Source: Vibrio pomeroyi
Lineage (GTDB): Bacteria > Pseudomonadota > Gammaproteobacteria > Enterobacterales > Vibrionaceae
Length of the DNA: 64,000 nt
Reading direction: 5' to 3'
NCBI GenBank assembly: GCA_041879425.1
Contig: CP090855.1
Coordinates: 1,674,001-1,738,000, forward strand
Below the pieces are notes generated by a model. It made no database searches and was not told where the DNA came from. It saw only the letters and a program-made list of their open reading frames with translations. Below are positions 7,617 to 16,236 of the stretch, piece by piece. Position 1 is the stretch's first letter, and each line of letters begins with the position of its first letter. Position numbers and translations under genes: made by a program.

Positions 7617-8825
7617 ATGAATATTCTATTTGGTTTTGTCGGTGTTATTGCACTGATTGCTTGCGCGTACCTGCTATCTGAAAGTCGTTCTTCGATTAAC
7701 TGGAAAACGGTCTCCCGTGCTCTATTACTTCAGATTGGCTTTGCTGCTCTAGTATTGTATTTCCCATGGGGACAGTTGGCGTTAACAAGCCTAAGTAATG
7801 GCGTTTCTAGCCTACTTGGTTTTGCAGACGCTGGTATTGCTTTCCTTTTCGGTGACCTTGCTACTGAAGGCTTCATTTTCGCGGTTCGCGTACTTCCAAT
7901 CATTATCTTCTTCAGTGCTTTGATCTCTGCGCTTTATTACTTAGGTATCATGCAGAAAGTGATTCAAATCTTGGGTGGAGCGGTGCAAAAGCTGCTTGGC
8001 ACAAGTAAAGCTGAATCTCTGGTTGCAACTGGTAATATATTCCTTTCTCAGGGTGAGTCTCCTCTTCTTATTCGTCCTTTTTTAAAGTCTATGACTCGTT
8101 CTGAACTGTTTGCTGTAATGGCAGGTGGTATGGCGTCGGTAGCCGGCAGTGTGCTTGGTGGTTATGCTGGTTTAGGTGTCGAACTTAAATACCTTATTGC
8201 CGCAAGCTTCATGGCCGCTCCGGGTAGCCTGTTAATGGCGAAGATCATTGTTCCTGAGCGCAGCACACCAAGTGATTACGACCATATCGAACTAGATAAA
8301 GCAGACCAAAGCAACGTGATCGATGCATTGGCAAGCGGCGCGATGAACGGTATGAAAGTCGCAGTGGCTGTCGGTACTATGTTGATTGCATTCGTGAGTG
8401 TGATTGCGATGGTCAACACGGGCCTAGAAAGCCTCGGTGAGACGTTCGGTTTTGCGGGTATTACGCTGCAAGCTATCTTCGGTTACCTGTTCTCACCACT
8501 AGCATGGTTGATTGGCATTCCAAGTGATGAAGTATTAATGGCGGGTTCTTACATCGGTCAGAAGATCGTAATGAACGAGTTTGTTGCTTTCATCGACTTC
8601 GTTGAGAACAAAGCGCTGCTATCTGAACACAGCCAAGTGATTGTGACATTTGCTCTATGTGGCTTTGCTAACATCGGCTCTATCGCGATTCAACTGGGTT
8701 CTATCGGTGTGATGGCACCAGAGCGTCGTGCTGAAGTTGCTAACCTAGGTTTGAAAGCGGTCGCTGCTGGTACGCTAGCAAACCTAATGAGTGCATGTTT
8801 AGCGGGTATCTTCATCCTGCTTTAA
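7617..8825 (+). CDS. Concentrative nucleoside transporter, NupC/NupX (CNT) family
   Basis: This 402-residue polytopic inner-membrane protein has the length of bacterial CNT carriers, which import nucleosides with Na+ or H+. Family signatures are present: residues 141-155 read IFLSQGESPLLIRPF, followed by MTRSELFAVMAGGMASVAGSVLGG, then the second substrate motif GQKIVMNEFVAF and the C-terminal FANIGSIAIQLG. The usual GQTE of the first motif appears as SQGE (residues 144-147), which may change base preference. Upstream PurR-like and CRP-like sites point to purine and carbon control. It is monocistronic after the leader ORF and ends before a strong terminator. Confidence 0.92.
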   Translation: MNILFGFVGVIALIACAYLLSESRSSINWKTVSRALLLQIGFAALVLYFPWGQLALTSLSNGVSSLLGFADAGIAFLFGDLATEGFIFAVRVLPIIIFFSALISALYYLGIMQKVIQILGGAVQKLLGTSKAESLVATGNIFLSQGESPLLIRPFLKSMTRSELFAVMAGGMASVAGSVLGGYAGLGVELKYLIAASFMAAPGSLLMAKIIVPERSTPSDYDHIELDKADQSNVIDALASGAMNGMKVAVAVGTMLIAFVSVIAMVNTGLESLGETFGFAGITLQAIFGYLFSPLAWLIGIPSDEVLMAGSYIGQKIVMNEFVAFIDFVENKALLSEHSQVIVTFALCGFANIGSIAIQLGSIGVMAPERRAEVANLGLKAVAAGTLANLMSACLAGIFILL

Positions 8826-8856
8826 GCTAGGTTTAGCAGAAACAGTTAGATTCACT

Positions 8857-8907
8857 AAAAGCGGGCACCTTACTTACGGAGTTTACGTAAGAAGGGTGTC
8901 CGCTTTT
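8857..8907 (+). terminator. Long hairpin terminator after the nucleoside transporter
   Basis: AAAAGCGG-GCACC...TTACTTACG pairs across a short loop with TACGTAAG...GGGTGTCCGCTTTT, a stem of about 20 bp with small bulges ending in T residues. Confidence 0.85.
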
Positions 8908-8970
8908 ATGTGCCTGTTCGTTAAGGTAATTAGGACTTAACCACTTCTCTCATTATTTCTATTGCGTTTA

Positions 8971-9002
8971 AGGCTCACTCGGAAGAGTAATAGAGCGAGC
9001 CT
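8971..9002 (+). terminator. Possible second hairpin
   Basis: AGGCTCACTC (8971-8980) pairs with GAGCGAGCCT (8993-9002) with one mismatch, followed by GTTTT. It is weak as a terminator and may be regulatory for the next small gene. Confidence 0.3.
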
Positions 9003-9122
9003 GTTTTATCCGATATACTTGAATATCATTAGGTTGCGATTAATAACGTTCGTCTCCGATTAAGAACAGTCGGTTTTCACCAGAACAAAAGCAACCAAGT
9101 CCAATTAATCAAAGGTCTTCCC

Positions 9123-9392
9123 ATGAACATGCGCGTTCTCATTGGTCTTATCACCGCCTTTATCGGCTTGTTTGCGATGGTTTATCTTATTGCTGGTGGT
9201 ACTCAGTTTCCTGTCTCTCAGTGGCCGCAAGAGGCTTATCTTGGTTTGGTGTTTAGCGTCGTGTGGGGCACTGGCGTAGCGGCATCGGTGGCGTACTTCT
9301 TCTCGGCATTGGTGTTTGTGACGATTGCAGTGGTTTGTTATGCGATTGGTTATAAGATCGGTGGACTCTTCTCTAGCAAGTCAGAAGCGTAA
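9123..9392 (+). CDS. Small membrane protein of unknown function
   Basis: The 89-residue protein has about three membrane-spanning stretches (MRVLIGLITAFIGLFAMVYL, the AYLGLVFSVVWGTGVAASVAYF region, and LVFVTIAVVCYAIGYKIG) and a short charged tail. I do not recognise a family. The ATG at 9123 is preceded by AAAGGTCTTCCC, a weak ribosome-binding site. It lies between the nucleoside transporter and the efflux operon and appears to be its own unit. Confidence 0.7.
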   Translation: MNMRVLIGLITAFIGLFAMVYLIAGGTQFPVSQWPQEAYLGLVFSVVWGTGVAASVAYFFSALVFVTIAVVCYAIGYKIGGLFSSKSEA

Positions 9393-9445
9393 ATCAGAAG
9401 TTTAAACGTACGCTCTATGCATTTTATTTAGGGTTAACGTTCGCC

Positions 9446-9463
9446 TTAACCCTCCCTTAACCC
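9446..9463 (+). promoter_or_regulatory. 11-bp-spaced direct repeat at the efflux operon promoter
   Basis: TTAACCC occurs at 9446-9452 and 9457-9463, one helical turn apart, and as an inverted AGGGTTAA at 9430-9437. A -10-like TTATCT lies at 9472-9477, so the repeat takes the -35 position as PhoB/OmpR boxes do. The likely binder is the OmpR-family regulator at 15523-16236. Confidence 0.5.
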
Positions 9464-9505
9464 CCAACTCGTTATCTTGTCTCCATTCTTACAGGAGACA
9501 AGAAG

Positions 9506-10954
9506 ATGAAATTGAATCTTCCTTTAAAACATTCCGTCATTGCGCTGGCTCTGGTTGGTTTGATGGGTTGTACTTCAACCAGTCAGGCTGATTACGTATC
9601 GCTAGCCGAACAAAGCACCAACCAAACACAGCAAAGCCTGCTCTCAGAGCTGATTCAACAAGCGTCTGATGAACAAGTTTCGAATCAAACGGCTTCAAAC
9701 GGCCAAGATCTGGAAGCTGAGAACCTACAGCTCACTGATTTAGTGAATGCGCCCGAGCTCGATCTTTATATTGAGCGTGCACTCCAGAACAGTCCAAGCC
9801 TCCAACAAAGTATCACAGCACTCAAAATAGCCTATGCACAACAAGGTGTGACGTCTGGCGACCGCTTACCCACCGTAGATGCGAGCTTTTCAGGAAAAGC
9901 AGACGAAGGCACCAACGGTTCAAGCACCACTGAAACCTACACCACAGATGTGACGGTTGGTTGGGAGCTCGACCTATGGCAGAAGCTTGCAGATACAAAC
10001 AACGCCGCTTTAAAAGACATTGCGACGTCTCAGGCTAACCTTCAGGGCGCTCAAGATCTTTTGGTCGCGAGTGTGATGAGAGGTTGGCTTGATATCAGTT
10101 TGAAGCAGCAGCTTGTTGATATTGAAACGCAGCGCTTAGTGATTCTAGAAAATAACGAAGAGCTGGTTTTAGAACGTTACCGCGCAGGGCTAGGTAGCCT
10201 TGAAGATCTGGATAACGCAAAAACCAGCAGCGCATCGACTCAGGCCACTTTAGCTGACTACCGCGAACAGCTTGCACAAAGCCGACGTGAATTGGTTTTG
10301 TTAACCGGACAGTGGAGTGGTGAATCTGATGAGCTACCGCTTGCGGAACTCGGTTCATTCCCAACCATCATTAATCCGCTAGACAATATGCCAACGCAAG
10401 ATTTGGCAGGTCGTCCGGATCTTCAAGCCGCTTTCTTCAACATCGAAGCAGAAGCATTGCGCGCAGATGCGGCATACAAAGCGATGCTGCCATCGATCAG
10501 CTTATCAGCGAGCCTAACTGACATGGCGGACTCTCCGAGTGAAGCCTTGCTGACTGGACCTTTGTGGAGCGCACTGGGTCAAGTTTCAGCACCACTGTTT
10601 CAAGGTGGCAAGCTGAAAGCACAAGCTGAGATTGCAGACCTAACCACAGAAACCAGCTACTGGGCTTACCAAGAAACACTGCTTAGTGCGGTGAATGAAG
10701 TGGAAAACGCGATGGGACAAGAGTCGTCACTAACACTTCAACAGCAACACTTAGCAAACGCTTTGGTGAGCGCACAACGCAGCTTCACCAGTTATGAAGA
10801 AAAATACCGTCAGGGTTTGGTCGACATTTTTGATTTACTTTCTGTTCAGCAACAAACCTATGACCTTGAAGCGCAGCTAACACAAACCATTTATAACCGT
10901 CTCGTAAACCGAATTGATTTAGGCCTAGCTCTGGGCTTGGGAGTATCTTCATGA
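9506..10954 (+). CDS. TolC-like outer membrane efflux lipoprotein, NodT/OprM family
   Basis: This 482-residue outer-membrane factor forms the exit channel of a tripartite efflux pump. A lipoprotein signal peptide ends in LMGC (lipidated Cys22). Two repeated OEP domains follow, with the family features ALQNSPSLQQS, VGWELDLWQK, RYRAGLGSLEDLDNA, the mid-protein RPDLQAAFFNIEAEALRAD, LFQGGKLKAQAE and the repeat-end YRQGLVDIFDLLSVQQQ. It is the first gene of the operon and overlaps the next gene by ATGA. The ribosome-binding site AGGAGA is strong. The 5' leader is short and the TTAACCC repeats lie just upstream. Confidence 0.93.
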   Translation: MKLNLPLKHSVIALALVGLMGCTSTSQADYVSLAEQSTNQTQQSLLSELIQQASDEQVSNQTASNGQDLEAENLQLTDLVNAPELDLYIERALQNSPSLQQSITALKIAYAQQGVTSGDRLPTVDASFSGKADEGTNGSSTTETYTTDVTVGWELDLWQKLADTNNAALKDIATSQANLQGAQDLLVASVMRGWLDISLKQQLVDIETQRLVILENNEELVLERYRAGLGSLEDLDNAKTSSASTQATLADYREQLAQSRRELVLLTGQWSGESDELPLAELGSFPTIINPLDNMPTQDLAGRPDLQAAFFNIEAEALRADAAYKAMLPSISLSASLTDMADSPSEALLTGPLWSALGQVSAPLFQGGKLKAQAEIADLTTETSYWAYQETLLSAVNEVENAMGQESSLTLQQQHLANALVSAQRSFTSYEEKYRQGLVDIFDLLSVQQQTYDLEAQLTQTIYNRLVNRIDLGLALGLGVSS

Positions 10955-12195
10955 AACTGAATACCATTACAATCGCCATTACTCTAGTGGCTGGTTCAAG
11001 TATTTTTGCAGCTCTTGCTTACAACGGTTCTCAAGTTGCTCCTGCACCTCAGAAGGCGAATGAACTCACAGTTTCAGAGCCTCAAGCTATGTCTCTTGAT
11101 ACGAAGTCTATTGATACGAAGTCTATCGAAGCGACGACCTTGGCTGCGTCACAACAGCAACAAGTATCTGTAGTACTCGCAACGTTGGGTGACTACCAAG
11201 CCGAAGTTGTGGGTTATGGCGAAGCGAAGTCGCGTTACGAATTGATGTTTTCAACGGAAGTCGGCGGCCGAGTAGAAGCGATCAGTTCGCAGTTTGAAAC
11301 AGGGCAAGTGATTGGCCAAGGTGAGGTGATCGCCAATATCGATTCGACCAGTTACCAACAAGCGGTAACGCAAGCTAAGGCGAATGTGGCTCAAGCTCAA
11401 CTGGATTTATTGGAAGAACAAAGACAAGGCGAACAAGCTAAGTCTGAATGGCAACGTTCTGGTTTGTCTGGCGAACCTGATTCACCTTTGGTACTGCGTG
11501 AGCCACAATTGGCACAAGTAACAGCCGCTCTAGAGAACGCCAAGCTTGAATTGGTGAAGGCTGAGCAAGACCTCGAAAAAACAACCTTGGTTGCCCCTTT
11601 TGATTCGCTGGTCGTGAGTCGTGATGTTCAACCGGGAAGCTACGCACAAACGGGCGCGCAGATCGCTACGTTATACAGCATCGATGAGGTTGAAGTTTCC
11701 GTGCCTCTTTCTGAAAGCCAATGGTTGAGCCTACCAAGCAGCGATAACACGCAATTGAAAGAGCAGCCGTGGCCAGTGACTCTGTCGAGTTCTGATGGTC
11801 AATTCCAATGGCAAGGTTATGTCGAGCGAGTAGAGCAGCACTTACAGCAAGACACGCGTCAGCGCTCATTGATCGTTAAAGTCGACAACCCTTTGGAGCA
11901 AGAGAAAGATCTTTATCCAGGCACATTCGTACAAGCAACGATCTCGGGCAAGCAGTTAACTCAATTGTGGGAACTTCCAGCTTCTGCACTTTCGCAGCAG
12001 GGTGACCTGTGGTTCGTCGATGACAACGGTCTGCTTTCTAAATCAAACGCGGATGTTGAGTTCGAAAAGGGCGGTTTGATTTATATCGATCCTACTAAAC
12101 TGAACGTGGAAATTGGCGACAGTGTACAAGTGGTTAAGCGTCCGTTAAGTAGCTTTAAAGCGGGCATGGTCGTTCTAGCTAAGGCGGAGAGTTAA
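10951..12195 (+). CDS. RND efflux periplasmic adaptor (membrane fusion protein)
   Basis: This 414-residue adaptor links the inner-membrane RND pump to the outer-membrane channel. An N-terminal hydrophobic segment (ITIALVAGSSIFAALAY region) anchors or exports it. The lipoyl-like half motifs (GGRVEAISSQFETGQVIGQGEVIANID and VAPFDSLVVSRDVQPGSYAQTG) flank a coiled-coil hairpin rich in Gln and Ala (QAKANVAQAQLDLLEEQR). A beta-barrel domain with LYPGTFVQATI follows. It overlaps the preceding gene by four bases and ends 2 bases before the permease start, so translation of the three is coupled. Confidence 0.93.
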   Translation: MKLNTITIAITLVAGSSIFAALAYNGSQVAPAPQKANELTVSEPQAMSLDTKSIDTKSIEATTLAASQQQQVSVVLATLGDYQAEVVGYGEAKSRYELMFSTEVGGRVEAISSQFETGQVIGQGEVIANIDSTSYQQAVTQAKANVAQAQLDLLEEQRQGEQAKSEWQRSGLSGEPDSPLVLREPQLAQVTAALENAKLELVKAEQDLEKTTLVAPFDSLVVSRDVQPGSYAQTGAQIATLYSIDEVEVSVPLSESQWLSLPSSDNTQLKEQPWPVTLSSSDGQFQWQGYVERVEQHLQQDTRQRSLIVKVDNPLEQEKDLYPGTFVQATISGKQLTQLWELPASALSQQGDLWFVDDNGLLSKSNADVEFEKGGLIYIDPTKLNVEIGDSVQVVKRPLSSFKAGMVVLAKAES

Positions 12196-12197
12196 TC

Positions 12198-15100
12198 ATG
12201 TCTCATGAGTTGAAACCGAATAACCAAGTGGATAGTAACCAGACGCCAAGCAAGCCACATACTGGTGCAATCGCATGGTTCGCGAATAACTCTGTGGCGG
12301 CGAACTTGCTGTTAGTGGGCGTGATTATCATTGGCCTATTATCACTGAACTCATTGCGTAAAGAAGCGTTCCCAAGCCTTGAACCCGATGTGGTGACAGT
12401 GTCGGTGACCTATGACAGTGGTGACCCTGTTCAGGCGGAAGAAGGCCTTGCGATTAAGATTGAAGATGCGTTAGAAACCGTGCCGGGCATTAAGCGCATC
12501 ACGTCAACTTCTGACGCCAACGGTAGCCATGTTTCGATTGAGAAAACGAGCACTTACGATCTTGATACCCTATTAGCCGACGTGAAAACCAAGGTTGATG
12601 CGATCAATAACCTACCTGCAGGTGCCGATAATCCAGTGATCGATAAGGCTCGTATGCAAGATCACGCCTTGTGGGTACAGCTTTATGGGGATGCAGACAG
12701 AGCAACGCTTCAAAGCTTAGCCGAGCAACTTAAGTCGGATTTACTGAGTCAGTCTTCGATTCGCGATCTGGAAATCAAGGCCAAGGCTGATCCTATGATT
12801 TCAGTCGAGGTTGATGAGAACAAGCTACAAGCTTACGGTTTAACTCTGACTGACGTTTCAGAAGCGATCAATGCAGAGTCTTCTGCTGCAATCTCTACTA
12901 GCCTTCGCAACGGCGAAAAAACGGTTCGTTTGAAGGTGTCGGAACAGGCGTATGAGATCCAAGATTTCAATGCGATTCCGGTGATGACGACTCCCGATGG
13001 CACTCAAATTACATTGGGTGACATTGCCAACGTTGAAGACATGTTTGCCGACGATACCTTCATGCTGTCTCGTTATAACCAACAGAATGCGATGGCGATT
13101 CAGATCGTAATGGATGAATACGGAGACGTCGTCAGCATTGTTGAGCAAGCCGAGAAAGTGGTAGAGCGTTGGGAAAACAGCAACATGCTACCTAGCGATG
13201 TCGAAATCGAAACTTGGTACGACAAAAGTACCATGATCAAAGACCGTTTGAGCCTGTTGGTGAAGAATGCGCTCACCGGTATCGCTTTGGTATTCATCGT
13301 GTTAGCGGTCTTCCTTAACGTGCGTGTCGCTTTCTGGGTAGCAGCGGGCTTACCGTTTGTCTTTTTTGGCACCATGTTCTTCATGACCGACACCTTTATA
13401 GGGTTAACCATCAATGAAATGACCACCTTTGGTTTCATTATGGCGCTCGGGATAGTGGTCGATGATGCTGTGGTGGTCGGGGAAAGTATCTACTCCACGC
13501 GCAAAGAAGAAGGCGACTCGATAGGCAGTACCATTCGAGGCACTATGAAGGTGGCGTCACCGACCATATTTGGTGTGTTAACGACCGTCGTTGCCTTCTT
13601 AGCACTGGCTAACGTTGAAGGCAAAATGGGGCAGATTTACGCTCAGTTCGGCACGGTCGTGACTGTCTGTTTGTTACTGTCTTTGGTTGAGTCTAAATTC
13701 ATTCTGCCATCGCACCTTGCACACATTAATACTAAGCGCAGCGAGAAGAAGGGGCTGTGGGCTCGCGTTCAACATGCTGCCGATACTGGATTAGGTTGGT
13801 TTAATAAGCGCATCTACTGTCCTGTGATTGAATGGGCGCTGAAACTGCGTTACGCCGTGGTGATGGTTTTCTTGTCACTGCTTATCTTGGTGGCAGGATT
13901 ACCAATGACGGGGGCGGTTCGTGTGGCGTTCTTCCCTGATATGCCGGGCGACACAGTGACAGCCGATATGTCGATGCAAAACGATGCCAGCTTTGGTCAA
14001 ACACAGCAGAACTTGTTGGTGCTTGAAGCGGCAGCAAAACAAACCGATGAAACACTGAGATCTCAATACGGTGCTCAAGGTGAACCATCTGAATTGCTTA
14101 GCCTTCAGGTTATCGCCGATGCTGATGATTCGGGGCAGGTAAGAATTGAGCTCGACAGCGACAGTGTTTACACATCCAATGAATTTGCAGATTTATGGGA
14201 AGAAACAGTTGGCCAAATGGAAGGCGTTAAGAAGTTGAAAGTCTTGTCTAAAATGGAGATGGTCGACAACTTCAAAGTAGAACTGAAAGCGTGGAATGAA
14301 GAATCAGTAACGGCTGCGGGCAATGAGTTCTTAGCCAAACTGCAAACCATCGACGGTGTGAGTGGCATTGACCACAACTTGGACCTTGGTGAACCTCAGT
14401 ATCGCTTTGAATTAACACAACAAGGCCGAGCATTAGGGTTTGATACTGCAAGTCTTTCACAGCAAGTATTACAGGCGTTTGGTGGTGACATTGTTCAGCA
14501 ATTCCAACGTGGTAAAGATGAGGTGAAAGTTCGAGTTCGTTACCCGGAGTCGGATCGCCAAACCATTGCGGATATCAAGCAATCAAGTGTGAGAACCAAC
14601 GACGGTACCGTGGTGCCTTTGAGTACGGTTGCTGAAGTACATTCAGATTACCAAGTATCAGAGATTACACGCATTGATAGCCTGCGCGCGGTTTATATTA
14701 GTGCTGTATTGGATAAAGATGTAGTTGCGCCGGCAGAGCTTGTTCGTCAGCTACAAGACACATTAGTACCGGATCTAGAAGCGCAGTACCCGGGATTAAC
14801 GGTCGATTTTGCAGGCGAAACGGAAGAGCAAGAAGAGACGGCTAGCTCGATGATGAGTATGTTTGTGCTCGCTATGATTGCGATTTACACACTGCTTGCT
14901 ATCCCGCTGAAGTCTTATATACAGCCGGTGATCATCATGACGGCGATTCCATTTGGTATTGTTGGCGCAATCCTAGGACACTGGTGGAATGACTTAACAA
15001 TCAGTATCCTATCGTTAAACGGTATTCTCGCGTTGAGCGGTGTGGTGGTGAATGACAGCTTGTTGTTGGTTTCTCGTTTTAACGAGTTAATCAAAGAAAA

Positions 15101-15386
15101 GGGTAAATCGGTTCACGATGCAATTGTTGAAGCGTGTTCAGGCCGACTGAGAGCCGTATTACTTACATCGGTGACGACGTTCGCAGGTTTGACGCCATTG
15201 TTAAGTGAAACGTCTTTGCAGGCTCAATTCCTGATTCCTGCGGCAGCGGCATTAGGCTACGGTATTCTGTTTGCGACGTTTATTACACTGATTCTGACAC
15301 CAGCATTGTTAATGATTCAGTGTGAGATTAAGTCTCTGATTCTTAAAGTCACAAATCGAGTCAAAGGCGTTGAACAAACAGCTTAA
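12198..15386 (+). CDS. RND efflux pump permease, AcrB/MdtB-type
   Basis: At 1062 residues it has the normal length of an RND inner-membrane proton antiporter. The N-terminal membrane segment (VAANLLLVGVIIIGLL), two large periplasmic loops and two six-helix bundles are visible. The proton-relay Asp pair in TM4 is present as GIVVDDAVVVGE (Asp422-Asp423), followed by the GVLTTVVAFLAL segment, and the second bundle has LSGVVVNDSLLLVSRFNEL. Close relatives include multidrug and less specialised HAE1-type pumps of Vibrio. The substrate is not evident. The two-component genes follow after 136 bases, likely regulating the pump. Confidence 0.95.
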   Translation: MSHELKPNNQVDSNQTPSKPHTGAIAWFANNSVAANLLLVGVIIIGLLSLNSLRKEAFPSLEPDVVTVSVTYDSGDPVQAEEGLAIKIEDALETVPGIKRITSTSDANGSHVSIEKTSTYDLDTLLADVKTKVDAINNLPAGADNPVIDKARMQDHALWVQLYGDADRATLQSLAEQLKSDLLSQSSIRDLEIKAKADPMISVEVDENKLQAYGLTLTDVSEAINAESSAAISTSLRNGEKTVRLKVSEQAYEIQDFNAIPVMTTPDGTQITLGDIANVEDMFADDTFMLSRYNQQNAMAIQIVMDEYGDVVSIVEQAEKVVERWENSNMLPSDVEIETWYDKSTMIKDRLSLLVKNALTGIALVFIVLAVFLNVRVAFWVAAGLPFVFFGTMFFMTDTFIGLTINEMTTFGFIMALGIVVDDAVVVGESIYSTRKEEGDSIGSTIRGTMKVASPTIFGVLTTVVAFLALANVEGKMGQIYAQFGTVVTVCLLLSLVESKFILPSHLAHINTKRSEKKGLWARVQHAADTGLGWFNKRIYCPVIEWALKLRYAVVMVFLSLLILVAGLPMTGAVRVAFFPDMPGDTVTADMSMQNDASFGQTQQNLLVLEAAAKQTDETLRSQYGAQGEPSELLSLQVIADADDSGQVRIELDSDSVYTSNEFADLWEETVGQMEGVKKLKVLSKMEMVDNFKVELKAWNEESVTAAGNEFLAKLQTIDGVSGIDHNLDLGEPQYRFELTQQGRALGFDTASLSQQVLQAFGGDIVQQFQRGKDEVKVRVRYPESDRQTIADIKQSSVRTNDGTVVPLSTVAEVHSDYQVSEITRIDSLRAVYISAVLDKDVVAPAELVRQLQDTLVPDLEAQYPGLTVDFAGETEEQEETASSMMSMFVLAMIAIYTLLAIPLKSYIQPVIIMTAIPFGIVGAILGHWWNDLTISILSLNGILALSGVVVNDSLLLVSRFNELIKEKGKSVHDAIVEACSGRLRAVLLTSVTTFAGLTPLLSETSLQAQFLIPAAAALGYGILFATFITLILTPALLMIQCEIKSLILKVTNRVKGVEQTA

Positions 15387-15522
15387 CAATGGCTAAGCTA
15401 GTGATATCTAGGCTGATGATTGCTGAGTGAGTCTCTGCTACATCGGTCTAGGTTCGTTACTAAACAAGACATTAAAGTTCACTGCATAACAAGCCACAAT
15501 ACAACTAACAATAGAGGTCGTC

Positions 15523-16236
15523 ATGATGGCAGAACCCGTCACTAATAAACTCACAGATAAGCTTCAATTGCTATTGGTTGAAGACGACCTCGATTTGGCG
15601 AGGGCTGTTATCGATTACCTCGATTTAGAAGACATTCAGTGTGATCACGCAGCGAATGGTTTAGCTGGACTCAACCTTATCGAAACTAATCGCTATGATG
15701 CGGTGATTCTCGATCTTAACTTGCCTAAAATGAATGGCTTGCAGGTGTGTGAAAACTTGCGAGCACAAGGTATCGATACTCCCGTATTGATGCTGACGGC
15801 GCGTGACACGCTCGATGACAAGTTGACGGGTTTTTCAAAAGGTGCGGATGATTACTTGATCAAACCATTTGCGATGGAAGAGCTGATTGTTCGAGCGCAA
15901 GTATTGGCAAAGCGACGCAGCGGTCAGGTGAGCCGCTTATCGGTGAGTGATTTGGAGATCGACATTAAACAACATCAAGCTTATCGCGCGAATTCACCTC
16001 TCAAGCTTTCGCCAACCGCACTCAAAATCTTAGAAGTGTTGATGCGTTCTAGCCCCAACCCTGTTTCACGAGAGACGATCATGCAGGGCGTGTGGGGTGA
16101 CGATCAACCCGACAGCAATAGCTTAAAAGTACATATCTTCAACCTGCGTAAACAAGTCGATGCTGAACAAGACAATAAGCTGCTGCATACCATTGCGGGC
16201 AAAGGCTTTGCGATTAAGGAGTTACGACAAGAATGA
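15523..16236 (+). CDS. OmpR/PhoB-family response regulator
   Basis: The 237-residue protein has a receiver domain with acidic pocket ED-D (residues 20-22), phospho-acceptor Asp64 in VILDLNLPKMNG, and Lys114 in DDYLIKPF. A winged-helix DNA-binding domain follows (LKLSPTALKILEVL, NSLKVHIFNLRKQVD, GKGFAIKE). AGAGGT lies just before the ATG; ATG at 15526 is an alternative start. The stop overlaps the kinase start by ATGA. Its position directly after the efflux operon, whose promoter has a PhoB-style repeat, suggests that it controls the pump; this is inference. Confidence 0.94.
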   Translation: MMAEPVTNKLTDKLQLLLVEDDLDLARAVIDYLDLEDIQCDHAANGLAGLNLIETNRYDAVILDLNLPKMNGLQVCENLRAQGIDTPVLMLTARDTLDDKLTGFSKGADDYLIKPFAMEELIVRAQVLAKRRSGQVSRLSVSDLEIDIKQHQAYRANSPLKLSPTALKILEVLMRSSPNPVSRETIMQGVWGDDQPDSNSLKVHIFNLRKQVDAEQDNKLLHTIAGKGFAIKELRQE

